From: an uncultured Oscillospiraceae bacterium
GTDB lineage: Bacteria > Bacillota > Clostridia > Oscillospirales > Oscillospiraceae
Assembly (NCBI GenBank): GCA_934573855.1
Contig: CAKTMF010000005.1
Span: forward strand, 120,347-184,346
DNA length: 64,000 nt
Direction: 5' to 3'
Shown here: positions 24,689-32,351 of the stretch, one piece after another
How the letters are laid out: every line of letters begins with the position of its first letter
Numbering within the stretch: position 1 is the first letter of the stretch
The notes under the pieces: model-generated
What the model saw: only the letters and a program-made list of their open reading frames with translations
The model's database searches: none
What the model was told of the DNA's origin: nothing
Program-made: the position numbers and the translations under genes

Positions 24689-25966
24689 ATGGTAAAAATA
24701 GATCTTTCCGGCGCAGCCGGATTTTTCACCGGCGAGGGGCCGGACTACGCTCTTGCCGCGAAGGCTCATGAGACGCTTGCGAACAGGACCGGCGCGGGGG
24801 CCGATTTCCTCGGCTGGACGGAGCTTCCGAAGAAGATCAAGGAGACCGAGCTTGAGCGCATAGCCGCCGCGGCGGTGAAGATACGCTCACGCTCAAGGGC
24901 GCTGGTGGTCGTCGGTATCGGCGGCTCGTATCTCGGCGCGCGGGGAGCCATCGAGCTTCTCCGCCCCATCCACGGCGAGAACGACCCGCAGGTGTTTTTC
25001 GTCGGCAACGGCCTCTCCCCGGACTATCTCGGCGACGTTCTCACGAGACTCGGTGACATGGACTTTGACGTGAACGTCATCTCCAAGTCCGGCACCACGC
25101 TCGAACCCGCCGTGTCCTTCCGCATTTTCCGCGAGCTGCTGCACAAAAAGTACGGCGAGAGCGCGAATGAGCATATCTTCGCCACCACCGACGCGCACAG
25201 GGGCGTTCTCAAGTCCCTTGCCGACGCCGAGGGCTGGGAGAGCTTCGTCGTCCCAGACGACGTGGGCGGACGCTACAGCGTACTCTCCGCGGTGGGTCTG
25301 CTGCCGATGGCGGTCGCGGGCATAGACATCCGCCGCGTTATCGACAGCGCCATACGCGAATTTGAGGCGCTCGACCTCCGCTCGCCGGAGAACCCCGCGC
25401 GGCAGTATGCCGCCGCCCGCCAGCACCTCTATAAAAACGGCCGGGGGATCGAAATACTCGCCTGCTACGAGCCGAGCTTCCGTTTCATGGCCGAGTGGTG
25501 GAAGCAGCTCTACGGCGAGAGCGAGGGCAAGGACGGCATAGGCATTTTCCCCGCCTCCGTCGAGTTCACCGCCGACCTCCACTCCATGGGGCAGTATATC
25601 CAGGACGGCCCGCGCACGCTCATGGAGACCGTGGTGCGCTTTGAAAGGTCCCGCAGCGCGTTCGTCGTTCCCTTTGAGGAGGCGAACTCCGACGGCCTGA
25701 ACTACATCGCCGGGCGCGACCTTGCCGACGTGTGCCGCGTCGCGGCGGACGCGGTGAGGGAGGCCCACATCGCGGGCGGCGTGCCGAACATCACCATAAC
25801 CGTCCCCGAGCGCAACGAGGAGGGCCTTGCCGCGCTCGTGTGCTTCTTCGAGATGGCCTGCGGCATTTCCGGCTACATGTCCGGCGTCAATCCCTTTGAC
25901 CAGCCGGGCGTCGAGGCGTACAAGAAAAACATGTTCCGCATGCTCGGAAAGCCCGGCGCAAAATAA
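24689..25966 (+). CDS. pgi: Glucose-6-phosphate isomerase
   Basis: 425 residues interconverting glucose-6-phosphate and fructose-6-phosphate. Family motifs: VVVGIGGSYLGARGA, NVISKSGTTLEPA, the active-site GGRYSVLSAVGLLPMAVAG and the C-terminal GVEAYKKNM with the catalytic lysine. The length is that of the shorter Gram-positive form (about 420-450). It is monocistronic: its own promoter lies upstream and a strong terminator follows. Confidence 0.96.
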   Translation: MVKIDLSGAAGFFTGEGPDYALAAKAHETLANRTGAGADFLGWTELPKKIKETELERIAAAAVKIRSRSRALVVVGIGGSYLGARGAIELLRPIHGENDPQVFFVGNGLSPDYLGDVLTRLGDMDFDVNVISKSGTTLEPAVSFRIFRELLHKKYGESANEHIFATTDAHRGVLKSLADAEGWESFVVPDDVGGRYSVLSAVGLLPMAVAGIDIRRVIDSAIREFEALDLRSPENPARQYAAARQHLYKNGRGIEILACYEPSFRFMAEWWKQLYGESEGKDGIGIFPASVEFTADLHSMGQYIQDGPRTLMETVVRFERSRSAFVVPFEEANSDGLNYIAGRDLADVCRVAADAVREAHIAGGVPNITITVPERNEEGLAALVCFFEMACGISGYMSGVNPFDQPGVEAYKKNMFRMLGKPGAK

Positions 25967-25990
25967 AATTTTCGGAGTTTGGAGACAGAC

Positions 25991-26023
25991 AACGGCTCCC
26001 CGGCAGCGTACCGGGGAGCCGTT
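25991..26023 (+). terminator. Terminator after pgi
   Basis: AACGGCTCCCCGG pairs with CCGGGGAGCCGTT around CAGCGTA, followed by TTATG. Confidence 0.85.
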
Positions 26024-26184
26024 TTATGCTCAGCGGACGGCCCCGCGCGGAAAATTTATCGGGAGTTCATATTTGACCGAAGTACGCTCTTGCACCTTCG
26101 GGAGAAAAATGATAAGCTGTCAGTGTGAATATTTATCGCAGCTGACTGGTACTATTACATATAACGAAAAGGAGCGTGGTCGAC

Positions 26185-26598
26185 ATGGTCAAGCTAATCA
26201 TGGGACTCAAGGGATCCGGAAAAACAAAAAAGCTGGTGAATCTGGTGCGCGAGGCAGTGAACGAGGGTCACGGCGACGTGGTCTGCATCGAAAGGGAACG
26301 CAAGCTCACCTACGACATCCCCTATCAGGCGCGGCTTATCGACGCGGGGGCGTATGCCATCGGCTCGTATGAGTTCATGAAGGGACTCCTGAGCGGTATC
26401 CATGCGGGAAATTATGACATCACTCATGTGTTTATCGATAATTTTTATAAGCTGGTAGACGACAGGTCGGCCGAGGAGCTGGAGAAGTTCGTCGACTGGC
26501 TGGACGACTTCTCCGCGCGGGAGAATGTCGAGTTCGTCCTGAGCATTTCGCGCGACACGGAGAGCGTCAGCGAAAAGGTCAGGAGCCATTTGATCTGA
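26185..26598 (+). CDS. Small P-loop NTPase of unknown function
   Basis: 137 residues from ATG 26185 (AAAGGAG ends ten bases upstream; a GTG at 26176 would add three residues). The Walker A motif MGLKGSGKTKKLV is at the very N-terminus, and a Walker-B-like hydrophobic strand ending in Asp (DITHVFIDNF) follows near residue 90. The rest is mainly helical with FVLSISRDTESV at the end. It resembles the nucleotide-binding core of small kinases but lacks a recognisable substrate domain. It is monocistronic between pgi and a GNAT gene. Function unknown. Confidence 0.75.
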   Translation: MVKLIMGLKGSGKTKKLVNLVREAVNEGHGDVVCIERERKLTYDIPYQARLIDAGAYAIGSYEFMKGLLSGIHAGNYDITHVFIDNFYKLVDDRSAEELEKFVDWLDDFSARENVEFVLSISRDTESVSEKVRSHLI

Positions 26599-26612
26599 TA
26601 TATATTGATACG

Positions 26613-26645
26613 CCGCCCCCGGCTGCTCAAGGCAGCCGGGGGCGG
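26613..26645. terminator. Bidirectional terminator
   Basis: CCGCCCCCGGCTGC pairs with GCAGCCGGGGGCGG around TCAAG, between convergent genes. Confidence 0.85.
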
Positions 26646-26658
26646 TTTGCTTATTTCT

Positions 26659-27120
26659 TTATTTCTGCCGGTGTACATACATCCGGCTCGGCTCATCCTC
26701 GCCGTCGCCCGTGACCGGACACAGAAATTCCCAGCCGTAGCGCTCGTAAAAGCCGGTGTGATCGGTGAGAAGATAGAGCGTGCCGATCCCGTGCGCGGCC
26801 ATGTCGGCGCACACATGCTCAAGGAGCCGCCCCGCGAGTCCGCGGCCCCGGTACTCCGGCTCCGTGTACACCGCGCAGACGTTGGGAGAGAGGTCCTTTC
26901 GCGGGTGAAAATCGTTCTCGATAACGCCCATCCCCGCCGCGACCCTATCCCCGTCGAGACAGAGGTACCAGCTCGGCACCGCCGCGCCGAGAGATTCCGT
27001 CATGCTGCTCTCATAGGCGCTGCGCGGGATGTTCCACTTGGAGGAGAACCACTCCGCCGCCTCGCAAAGCTCAGGCCGCTCCGAGAGCCTGACGATCAAA
27101 AAATCATTGCAGTCTTTCAT
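26659..27120 (-). CDS. GNAT family N-acetyltransferase
   Basis: 153 residues with the GNAT acetyl-CoA loop EPEYRGRGLAGRLLEHV and the terminal strand LLTDHTGFYERYGWEF. Substrate unknown. It overlaps the upstream AlkD-like gene by 4 bp, so the two form an operon from the promoter at 27829-27857. Confidence 0.88.
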   Translation of the reverse strand: MKDCNDFLIVRLSERPELCEAAEWFSSKWNIPRSAYESSMTESLGAAVPSWYLCLDGDRVAAGMGVIENDFHPRKDLSPNVCAVYTEPEYRGRGLAGRLLEHVCADMAAHGIGTLYLLTDHTGFYERYGWEFLCPVTGDGEDEPSRMYVHRQK

Positions 27121-27797
27121 CTTATCTTCAGCGTATTCAGATACTCCTTCTGCTCCGGCGTTATGCGGAAGCTCTCGCGGGCCTTCTGAATGGTCTTGTT
27201 GTGGACCCAGACGTCCAGCCGCCTTTCCTCAATGTACGGGACGGCCGCCTCCCACTGCTTCGCGAGGGCGGTGGCAAAATACCACGCGGCCATCGTGTTC
27301 ACATAGTATTCGTCCGAATGCACCCGCGCGCACAGCTCGAGCTGCTCCGGGGAGAAATCGCCGTCCAGATAATATGCCGTCAGCACGCCCATGCCGAACC
27401 GGCAGGTGTAGACCGCGTCCGACGCGATCCAGCCGCGTACCCTATCCATCAGGCCGTCCTTGCGTGTTTTGAAAACGGCGGGGCGCAGCGCGTCGCACAC
27501 CGCCCAGTTGTCAACGTAGGGGAGGAACGCGTCCAGCGCCTCAAGCACCGCGCCGTAGTCCTTCATGCAGGAGATGAATATGCTGTGCAGCAGGCTCTCA
27601 TCATAATAGCCGTGCGGCAGGGCGCGCAGGAACTCCGCCGCCGCTTCGGTGCCTCTGAACTCTCTTTCTATCTCGCGCAGGCGCGGCGTCCGCACGCCGA
27701 GAAAAAGCTCCCGCGGCAGCGTCGGCGTGAGCTTCGCCTGAAAGTCCGCGTTTCCGGCCTCCGCGGAGGCGATAACGCGTTGTGTGATAATGTTCAT
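27117..27797 (-). CDS. DNA alkylation repair enzyme, AlkD-like
   Basis: 226 residues of the HEAT-like-repeat DNA glycosylase family, which removes bulky cationic alkylated bases. The protein is almost wholly helical with family segments FLGVRTPRLREIERE, VDNWAVCDAL and the C-terminal WVHNKTIQKARESFRI. It is the first gene of a two-gene operon with the GNAT protein, driven by a perfect consensus promoter. Confidence 0.88.
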   Translation of the reverse strand: MNIITQRVIASAEAGNADFQAKLTPTLPRELFLGVRTPRLREIEREFRGTEAAAEFLRALPHGYYDESLLHSIFISCMKDYGAVLEALDAFLPYVDNWAVCDALRPAVFKTRKDGLMDRVRGWIASDAVYTCRFGMGVLTAYYLDGDFSPEQLELCARVHSDEYYVNTMAAWYFATALAKQWEAAVPYIEERRLDVWVHNKTIQKARESFRITPEQKEYLNTLKIR

Positions 27798-27828
27798 TTC
27801 CCATCTCCGTGTGTGTTTTTACAGCGCA

Positions 27829-27857
27829 ATTATAATGTGGGAGCCAAAGCGTGTCAA
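27829..27857 (-). promoter_or_regulatory. Consensus sigma-A promoter for alkD-GNAT
   Basis: Minus strand TTGACA, a 17-bp spacer and TATAAT, all perfect, 32 bases upstream of the AlkD start. Confidence 0.88.
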
Positions 27858-27910
27858 CACCGCCGCGGCGGAAAGGGCCTCGCCGGGAGAGGGAAAACCG
27901 AAAACGCGTG

Positions 27911-27939
27911 TTGACAAGAAAACTTGGCGCTGCTATAAT
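27911..27939 (+). promoter_or_regulatory. Consensus sigma-A promoter of the XRE operon
   Basis: TTGACA (27911-27916), a 17-bp spacer and TATAAT (27934-27939) are perfect. The -35 box is part of a 13-bp direct repeat that recurs just after the -10 box. Confidence 0.9.
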
Positions 27940-27954
27940 GATGACAAGAAAACT
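27912..27954 (+). promoter_or_regulatory. Candidate operator: 13-bp direct repeats flanking the -10 box
   Basis: TGACAAGAAAACT occurs at 27912-27924 and again at 27942-27954, exactly 30 bp apart, on either side of the -10 element. The operon encodes an XRE regulator, so an autoregulatory operator is a natural reading (inferred). Confidence 0.65.
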
Positions 27955-27970
27955 ATGCAAGGAGCGAAGC

Positions 27971-28300
27971 ATGAAAAAGGAAGACATTCTGGAGATGAGC
28001 CGGAGAGAGAACGGGAGGCGGGATCTGGCCGAGCTGGAGACGGCGGCGCAGGCGGGCAATATCGCGGGGCGCGTCGGCGCGGGGCTGTGCTGTCTGCTCT
28101 CGGCCGTGATCGTCCGGGCCGCCGGGGTCATGCCGGTAAGCCCGTGGGTGATTTTTTTCGGCATTCTCGGCACGCATTATCTGGTGAAATTTGTTAGGCT
28201 GAAGAGAAAGGGCGACCTGACGCTCACGGTGCTGTACCTCGCGATGTTCGTCCTCTGCCTTGTTCTCCTTGCTCTGCGGCTGGCGGAGGTGCGGGGATGA
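27971..28300 (+). CDS. Small membrane protein (DUF6442-like)
   Basis: 109 residues from ATG 27971, preceded by AAGGAG. A polar N-terminus (MKKEDILEMSRRENGRRD) is followed by three or so hydrophobic helices (from about residue 33, 55 and 83). It overlaps the start of the XRE regulator by 4 bp. Similar small membrane proteins often accompany XRE regulators in Clostridia, and I recall the family name DUF6442 with limited certainty. Function unknown. Confidence 0.75.
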   Translation: MKKEDILEMSRRENGRRDLAELETAAQAGNIAGRVGAGLCCLLSAVIVRAAGVMPVSPWVIFFGILGTHYLVKFVRLKRKGDLTLTVLYLAMFVLCLVLLALRLAEVRG

Positions 28301-28503
28301 ACGATGAGCTGAAGCTTAAAAACCGGCTCAGGGAGGCGAGGGGCGAGAAGGGCCTCTCGCAGGCTCAGCTTGCGGAGCTGGTGGGCGTGTCGCGCAATAC
28401 CGTCAGCTCCATCGAGACCGGGCAATTCAGCCCGACTGCCAAGCTGGCGCTCGTGCTGTGTATCGCGCTGGATAAAAAATTCGAGGAATTATTCTATTTT
28501 TAG
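28297..28503 (+). CDS. XRE-family transcriptional regulator
   Basis: 68 residues consisting only of a helix-turn-helix domain: LREARGEKGLSQAQLAELVGV then SRNTVSSIETGQFSPT. This compact form, ending KKFEELFYF, is typical of Xre/YgzD-like regulators paired with membrane proteins. It is translationally coupled to the upstream gene (ATGA overlap) and probably binds the direct repeats in the promoter. Confidence 0.9.
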   Translation: MNDELKLKNRLREARGEKGLSQAQLAELVGVSRNTVSSIETGQFSPTAKLALVLCIALDKKFEELFYF

Positions 28504-28512
28504 GAGGTCATC

Positions 28513-28815
28513 ATGGACGACATAGTGCTGCTGATACTGGGAATATTCATCTCGGCCCTCGGGATCGTGAATATAGGCGGGAATATCGGCACGATACATG
28601 CCTATAACCGCCGCCGGGTGAAGGAGGAGGACATCCCGAAATACGGCCGTGCCGTCGGCACGGGGACGCTCATTATCGGCGCGTCGCTGATCGTGGCGTG
28701 GTCCATAGCGCGTCGGAACGCGGAAATGACGGACGTCGTCGTTATTCCGGCGCTGGCCGTCGGACTCGCGTTCATCCTGTACGGTCAGTTAAAATATAAT
28801 CGCGGCATTTTTTGA
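28513..28815 (+). CDS. Small membrane protein, third gene of XRE operon
   Basis: 100 residues with hydrophobic helices at about 4-22, 50-66 and 74-92, and a charged central loop (YNRRRVKEEDIPKYGR). AGGAGG precedes the start, 9 bp after the XRE gene. It resembles DUF3784-type small membrane proteins in layout, but I do not recognise it securely. Function unknown. Confidence 0.7.
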   Translation: MDDIVLLILGIFISALGIVNIGGNIGTIHAYNRRRVKEEDIPKYGRAVGTGTLIIGASLIVAWSIARRNAEMTDVVVIPALAVGLAFILYGQLKYNRGIF

Positions 28816-28851
28816 CAGCCCGGAAGCGTCCGGCGGCCGAAACGGTCAGGC

Positions 28852-28880
28852 GCATATTTCTCCGTTCTTTGCAGACAATA
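28852..28880 (+). promoter_or_regulatory. Candidate forespore-type promoter for spoVT
   Basis: GCATA (28852-28856), 14 bases, then GCAGACAATA (28871-28880) resembles the sigma-F/G consensus GYATA...GGNRANANTA with one mismatch. B. subtilis spoVT is sigma-G dependent, which makes the match plausible. It lies 36 bases upstream of the start. Confidence 0.4.
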
Positions 28881-28916
28881 GCAGGGAAGACAAATTGAGC
28901 CAAAGGAGAGAAATAC

Positions 28917-29093
28917 ATGAAAGCAACAGGAATCGTGCGCCGCATAGACGATCTTGGCCGGGTGGTGATCCCGAAGGAAATACGCCGCACCATGCGTATC
29001 CGCGAGGGCGACCCGTTACAGACTACATTGACACCGTGGGAGCAGTTCTGCTTCGGCATGCTCGATCTGGCGAGACGGGAGGGGTGGAAATAG
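28917..29093 (+). pseudogene. spoVT: spoVT 5' fragment (AbrB domain), interrupted by element
   Basis: From ATG 28917 (AAAGGAG upstream) the first 34 codons are near-identical to SpoVT as I know it from Bacillus: MKATGIVRRIDDLGRVVIP and the swapped-hairpin AbrB DNA-binding domain up to REGDPL. After GACCCGTT (29010-29017) the frame runs into element DNA, adding 24 unrelated residues (QTTLTPWEQFC...) before TAG. The GAF sensor half is missing here and is found at 45263-45712. SpoVT is a forespore regulator of sporulation genes. The short product keeps most of the DNA-binding domain, so residual or interfering binding is possible. Confidence 0.93.
29007..29017 (+). other. attL core (left junction of element)
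   Basis: GGCGACCCGTT at codons 31-34 of spoVT. The octamer GACCCGTT (29010-29017) is shared with the right junction; homology to SpoVT stops immediately after it. Confidence 0.85.
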
Positions 29094-29154
29094 TACATAG
29101 TGACTAAAACATAGGGCTCTACCGTGGGTATCCGCAAGGGTTGAAAGAGCAAGC

Positions 29155-29198
29155 AAAAACGCCGGAAACCGCTGCGCAGCAACGTCTTCCGGCGTTTT
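29155..29198 (+). terminator. Terminator after the spoVT 5' chimera
   Basis: AAAAACGCCGGAA (29155-29167) pairs with TTCCGGCGTTTT (29187-29198), with an inner GCTGCGCAGC hairpin. It lies 60 bases after the TAG at 29093. In the excised circle it would terminate the recombinase transcript. Confidence 0.8.
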
Positions 29199-29329
29199 CA
29201 TCTGTGGCAATGATGTCAGGGAGGGTAGTATACAATAACATTTGAATTAAGACAGGGGCACACTTAATTTCATTAGCCAAGGAACGAGTCAGTACTTATT
29301 TTGTTTGTGTATTGACTTCTCCATTATCC

Positions 29330-29383
29330 TTGACAGCTCGCGAATAATACACTATAATAAATAAAAATATGTATTATAGTGTA
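29330..29383 (+). promoter_or_regulatory. Consensus promoter overlapping a 12-bp inverted repeat
   Basis: TTGACA (29330-29335), a 17-bp spacer and TATAAT (29353-29358) are perfect. The -10 box lies within TACACTATAATA (29348-29359), whose exact inverse TATTATAGTGTA is at 29372-29383. This arrangement suggests repression of the downstream regulator/nuclease genes. The rest of 29199-29329 shows nothing further. Confidence 0.85.
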
Positions 29384-29395
29384 GGAAGTGATGAT

Positions 29396-29617
29396 ATGAC
29401 TCACAACCAAGTACATAATGAGATTAAATCTCTCATAGCCCAAAATGGTCTTACACTTACTGAAGTTGTCAATCGAATGAATCAGCAACGAAATTTGGGT
29501 CAGCAAACTACAGTACAAAATATTTCAAACAAATTATCTCGAGGAACAATCAAGTTTTCTGAAGTCCTCGAAATAGCATCTGTAATCGGTCTAAAAATCA
29601 GTTGGGATAAAATATAA
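29396..29617 (+). CDS. Small HTH-like regulator of the AT-rich module
   Basis: 73 residues from ATG 29396 (GGAAG upstream; an earlier in-frame ATG at 29369 lies inside the operator). The sequence MTHNQVHNEIKSLIAQNGLTL followed by QNISNKLSRGTIKFSEVLEIASVIG looks like a Cro/XRE-type helix-turn-helix with the LSRG-T-K turn, similar to DUF6471-like regulators. It is the first gene after the palindromic promoter and lies 13 bp before the nuclease gene, so it probably represses its own operon. Confidence 0.75.
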   Translation: MTHNQVHNEIKSLIAQNGLTLTEVVNRMNQQRNLGQQTTVQNISNKLSRGTIKFSEVLEIASVIGLKISWDKI

Positions 29618-29630
29618 GGGGGTGAAATCT

Positions 29631-30482
29631 GTGTTAGCACTTCTTCAATCGATTCTAAATAAATACTCTGACAGTGAACTTCTTCAGATGTGTAAAGCCA
29701 TAAATAAAGACTACAATATTTACGATCCCGAAAATGTACGATGGGCAAAGCTCGAATACGTGCTTAATAAAACTTCTCCAAACGATATTAAATTACTACG
29801 AGAGAATTGCTTATCTAACAGAGTCGTCAATGATATGATATTTAATTATTATTTTTGTGAAAGAGTTATTAAATATTATTTTATCAACCATTTGAGAAGC
29901 AAATTAGATCATATCGTTGCTTTTGAGATGTCAATTGGAGATAGTCGAATTGATATATGCAGAATAAATGGCAGTTCATACGCATACGAAATAAAAACAG
30001 AGTATGATACTTTTGACAGATTGGGAACTCAAATGCAGGATTATGTGAGAACCTTTGAAAAAGTATACGTAATTGTCCCACATAGTAAATTAGACGATGT
30101 AAATTCTCTTATTCCCGAGCCTTGCGGCATCATTTCCTATAGAATTACTAGAGACAAAAAAGTGGTCTTTTCCTACCGAAAGCGAGCGCAAAAGAATCGT
30201 TGTGATATTAAATTCTGTCTTAGCAGCCTATCAAGTATCGACATGAGTTATATCCTCAGACTACTAAATGAGAAAGACTTTAAAACGCGAGCTGAAAAGT
30301 TGACACGACTCTTACAGATATCCGATACACAATCAATCTGGACGCAGTACCGGGAATTGCTAAAGCACAAATATGCAGATCAGTGGTGGTTTGTTACACA
30401 GCATTTTGATCAAATCCTACCTATTGACATTCAGAGCTTTTTCGCATCTAAGATGGATCCATGCCTACTATATACAAAATAA
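29631..30482 (+). CDS. sce7726-like PD-(D/E)xK nuclease-fold protein
   Basis: 283 residues; I use the GTG at 29631 because AAGGGGGTG lies seven bases upstream, although a GTG at 29622 is possible. A PD-(D/E)xK-like core is visible: Glu and Asp in FEMSIGDSRIDICRI, then YAYEIKTEYDTFDRLGTQM with the E-x-K dyad, followed by VYVIVPHSK. This matches my recollection of the sce7726 family, often found beside sce7725-like proteins, as here. The gene is strongly AT-rich compared with the host. Function is unproven; nuclease activity in phage defence is an inference. Confidence 0.75.
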   Translation: MLALLQSILNKYSDSELLQMCKAINKDYNIYDPENVRWAKLEYVLNKTSPNDIKLLRENCLSNRVVNDMIFNYYFCERVIKYYFINHLRSKLDHIVAFEMSIGDSRIDICRINGSSYAYEIKTEYDTFDRLGTQMQDYVRTFEKVYVIVPHSKLDDVNSLIPEPCGIISYRITRDKKVVFSYRKRAQKNRCDIKFCLSSLSSIDMSYILRLLNEKDFKTRAEKLTRLLQISDTQSIWTQYRELLKHKYADQWWFVTQHFDQILPIDIQSFFASKMDPCLLYTK

Positions 30483-30483
30483 G

Positions 30484-30519
30484 GAATGGCTCAGCCAGAT
30501 TATTCTGACTGAGCCATTC
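30484..30519. terminator. Bidirectional terminator in the AT-rich module
   Basis: GAATGGCTCAG pairs with CTGAGCCATTC, between the convergent sce7726-like and beta-family genes. Confidence 0.8.
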
Positions 30520-30520
30520 T

Positions 30521-31570
30521 TTATGCGTCGGTCTCAAACATCGTGTAAATATAATGGAGCATGGTTATCATTTTCCATTGTGCTTGATTTCGTCCACTCT
30601 TCTCGCCGGATAAAATTTCTTCAATTTCTCTGCACCCCGGGCAATTTTCATGATGTATATCACTAAATTCTTTCCAATATTCTGATCTAACAATTCTGGG
30701 AGCAATATGGACTGGAAACTCAGATAGCTGCGGTGCTCTACCTTTGTAGGCAACAAAATAGTTGTTTTCATTGGAATAATAGATACCAACTGGACTGATA
30801 GCTCCGCCCGTGGATGGTAGCGCAGCGGAAATACACGCATAATCTCCAAAACCATCGAACTTGTTCATATAAGCAGACGAATAGAGTTCTTTTAGACTAT
30901 TATCAATGTCTGCTATTGGTTCGCCATCCAGCATCTCTTTATTTGTAAGGCTTTCCGGGCGGTGTGCGTTTATTATCACGGAAGTGAATCCAAATGTTTT
31001 TTTGCTTTCGGCAATTCTCTTGTATACTCTTTTGAAAACTGGGCTCATATGAGATGCAGACTCAATGTCCAGCAGCAGATAGTCATTTGGCGAAATTAGA
31101 TTCTCAACACACGAGAATACATGATCAAATTCTTGAACTTTCACTCGGAATGCTATATGAGAAAAAAGTTTTCTATACTGAGTCGCTTCAAATTCTATAC
31201 GTTCTAAAGATATACTCTCTGGAAGATAGGAAACAACCGGCACAACACAATCGCCATATTGAGACAAAGGCATAAGTTCATTTATACCAAAGTCAGGGAG
31301 ACGAACAGACATGGTCACATATTCCCGAATTGCATCCGTTGTACTACGCAACTTAGTTGATTTATAGAAATCGACCATTACGTGCATTCCAGGCGTACTC
31401 TCAAGAAGAGCACATAAGTCTTGGATAAATGTATTTTTGTTATTACTTCTGGTTTTCGCCTGAATCAATTCCATTAAGGGAATAACGTTTCCGTCAAATA
31501 CATGCATTGCACTTAACTGCTGTAATACGCTAACCTCTACAGTACGGTTTTTCATTACAGGAACATACAT
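30521..31570 (-). CDS. Beta/sce7725-family protein
   Basis: 349 residues. The start MYVPVMKNRTVEVSVLQQL, then NVIPLMELIQ, and the C-terminal HHENCPGCREIEEIL with a downstream W..ITMLHYI are the pattern of the Beta_protein/sce7725 families, with a TIM-barrel-like alternation of strands and helices (DYLLLDIESA, FTSVIINAHRPE). No catalytic residues are recognised. It shares TAATG with the FRG gene upstream, so the two are coupled, and converges on its usual partner type, the sce7726-like gene. Biochemical role unknown. Confidence 0.72.
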   Translation of the reverse strand: MYVPVMKNRTVEVSVLQQLSAMHVFDGNVIPLMELIQAKTRSNNKNTFIQDLCALLESTPGMHVMVDFYKSTKLRSTTDAIREYVTMSVRLPDFGINELMPLSQYGDCVVPVVSYLPESISLERIEFEATQYRKLFSHIAFRVKVQEFDHVFSCVENLISPNDYLLLDIESASHMSPVFKRVYKRIAESKKTFGFTSVIINAHRPESLTNKEMLDGEPIADIDNSLKELYSSAYMNKFDGFGDYACISAALPSTGGAISPVGIYYSNENNYFVAYKGRAPQLSEFPVHIAPRIVRSEYWKEFSDIHHENCPGCREIEEILSGEKSGRNQAQWKMITMLHYIYTMFETDA

Positions 31571-32292
31571 TAATCGATACCTCCTTTAGCCTTAAAGTCA
31601 AGGTAATACGCCAAGCCATCTAGACCTGGATATATAAATGAGCGGTTAATGCCAAACCAATCTAGGTCTTTTACAAATTCACGCAGTGCTGATTTGGGGA
31701 TAATCAGTTGATCTACGTCGCAAAATTCACCGTTGATTTTTGTTTGATCAAGAGGCAAAGTCGGATCTTTGTGAACAGTGAAAACTCCCTTTTGAGCAAT
31801 AATACGTGCATTTATATAGCTTGGTATATGCAGCAAAACATTATCATCATCTGGAAGGGAGAAAACATCCGGAATATCATCTGTCCCATTAAACAACGTA
31901 CGATCTATTACACAGACTGCCACATCGTCGTCGACATCCTCTGTTGCAAAATACGCTGCAATTAAGGGATTCTCAGTCCAATCCAGAAACCTTGTCGGCA
32001 ATCCGTGGTGCTGTCCAATTGTCCATTGATCCCATGGGTTCATATCACGCAGGTCCATGTGAGGAACCGACATTTTTATGAAGTCGTTCATCGTTTGCTC
32101 TTCTAAGTCCTGTAGAGCAAATAATTGCTGCTCAGGTTCTCCTAAACATCTCTGAACATAATTAGAGCGTCCTATTTTAGGAATCAAAGGATAACTTTTC
32201 CTTTTCAACCCTCTAAATAAGTGCTTCCTGCTATAATTCTGTTCTACATGTGATATGTAATCTGAAAACGATGTGATTGTAATTGTATTCAC
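31570..32292 (-). CDS. FRG domain-containing protein (element copy)
   Basis: 240 residues named after its F/Y-R-G motif: HLFRGLKRKSYPLIPKIGR at about residues 24-42, then QHHGLPTRFLDWTENPLIAAYFA and the terminal PGLDGLAYYL. FRG proteins are common on mobile elements and near defence genes; no activity is established that I know of. It is translationally coupled to the beta-family gene, and lies 59 bp after the type III res gene, so read-through from the restriction operon is possible. A second FRG gene lies just outside the element at 45815. Confidence 0.88.
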   Translation of the reverse strand: MNTITITSFSDYISHVEQNYSRKHLFRGLKRKSYPLIPKIGRSNYVQRCLGEPEQQLFALQDLEEQTMNDFIKMSVPHMDLRDMNPWDQWTIGQHHGLPTRFLDWTENPLIAAYFATEDVDDDVAVCVIDRTLFNGTDDIPDVFSLPDDDNVLLHIPSYINARIIAQKGVFTVHKDPTLPLDQTKINGEFCDVDQLIIPKSALREFVKDLDWFGINRSFIYPGLDGLAYYLDFKAKGGID

Positions 32293-32351
32293 ATTATGCT
32301 CCTCTCAGATTCTTGCAAAGATAACCATATACAGAACCTTTTATAATACTA

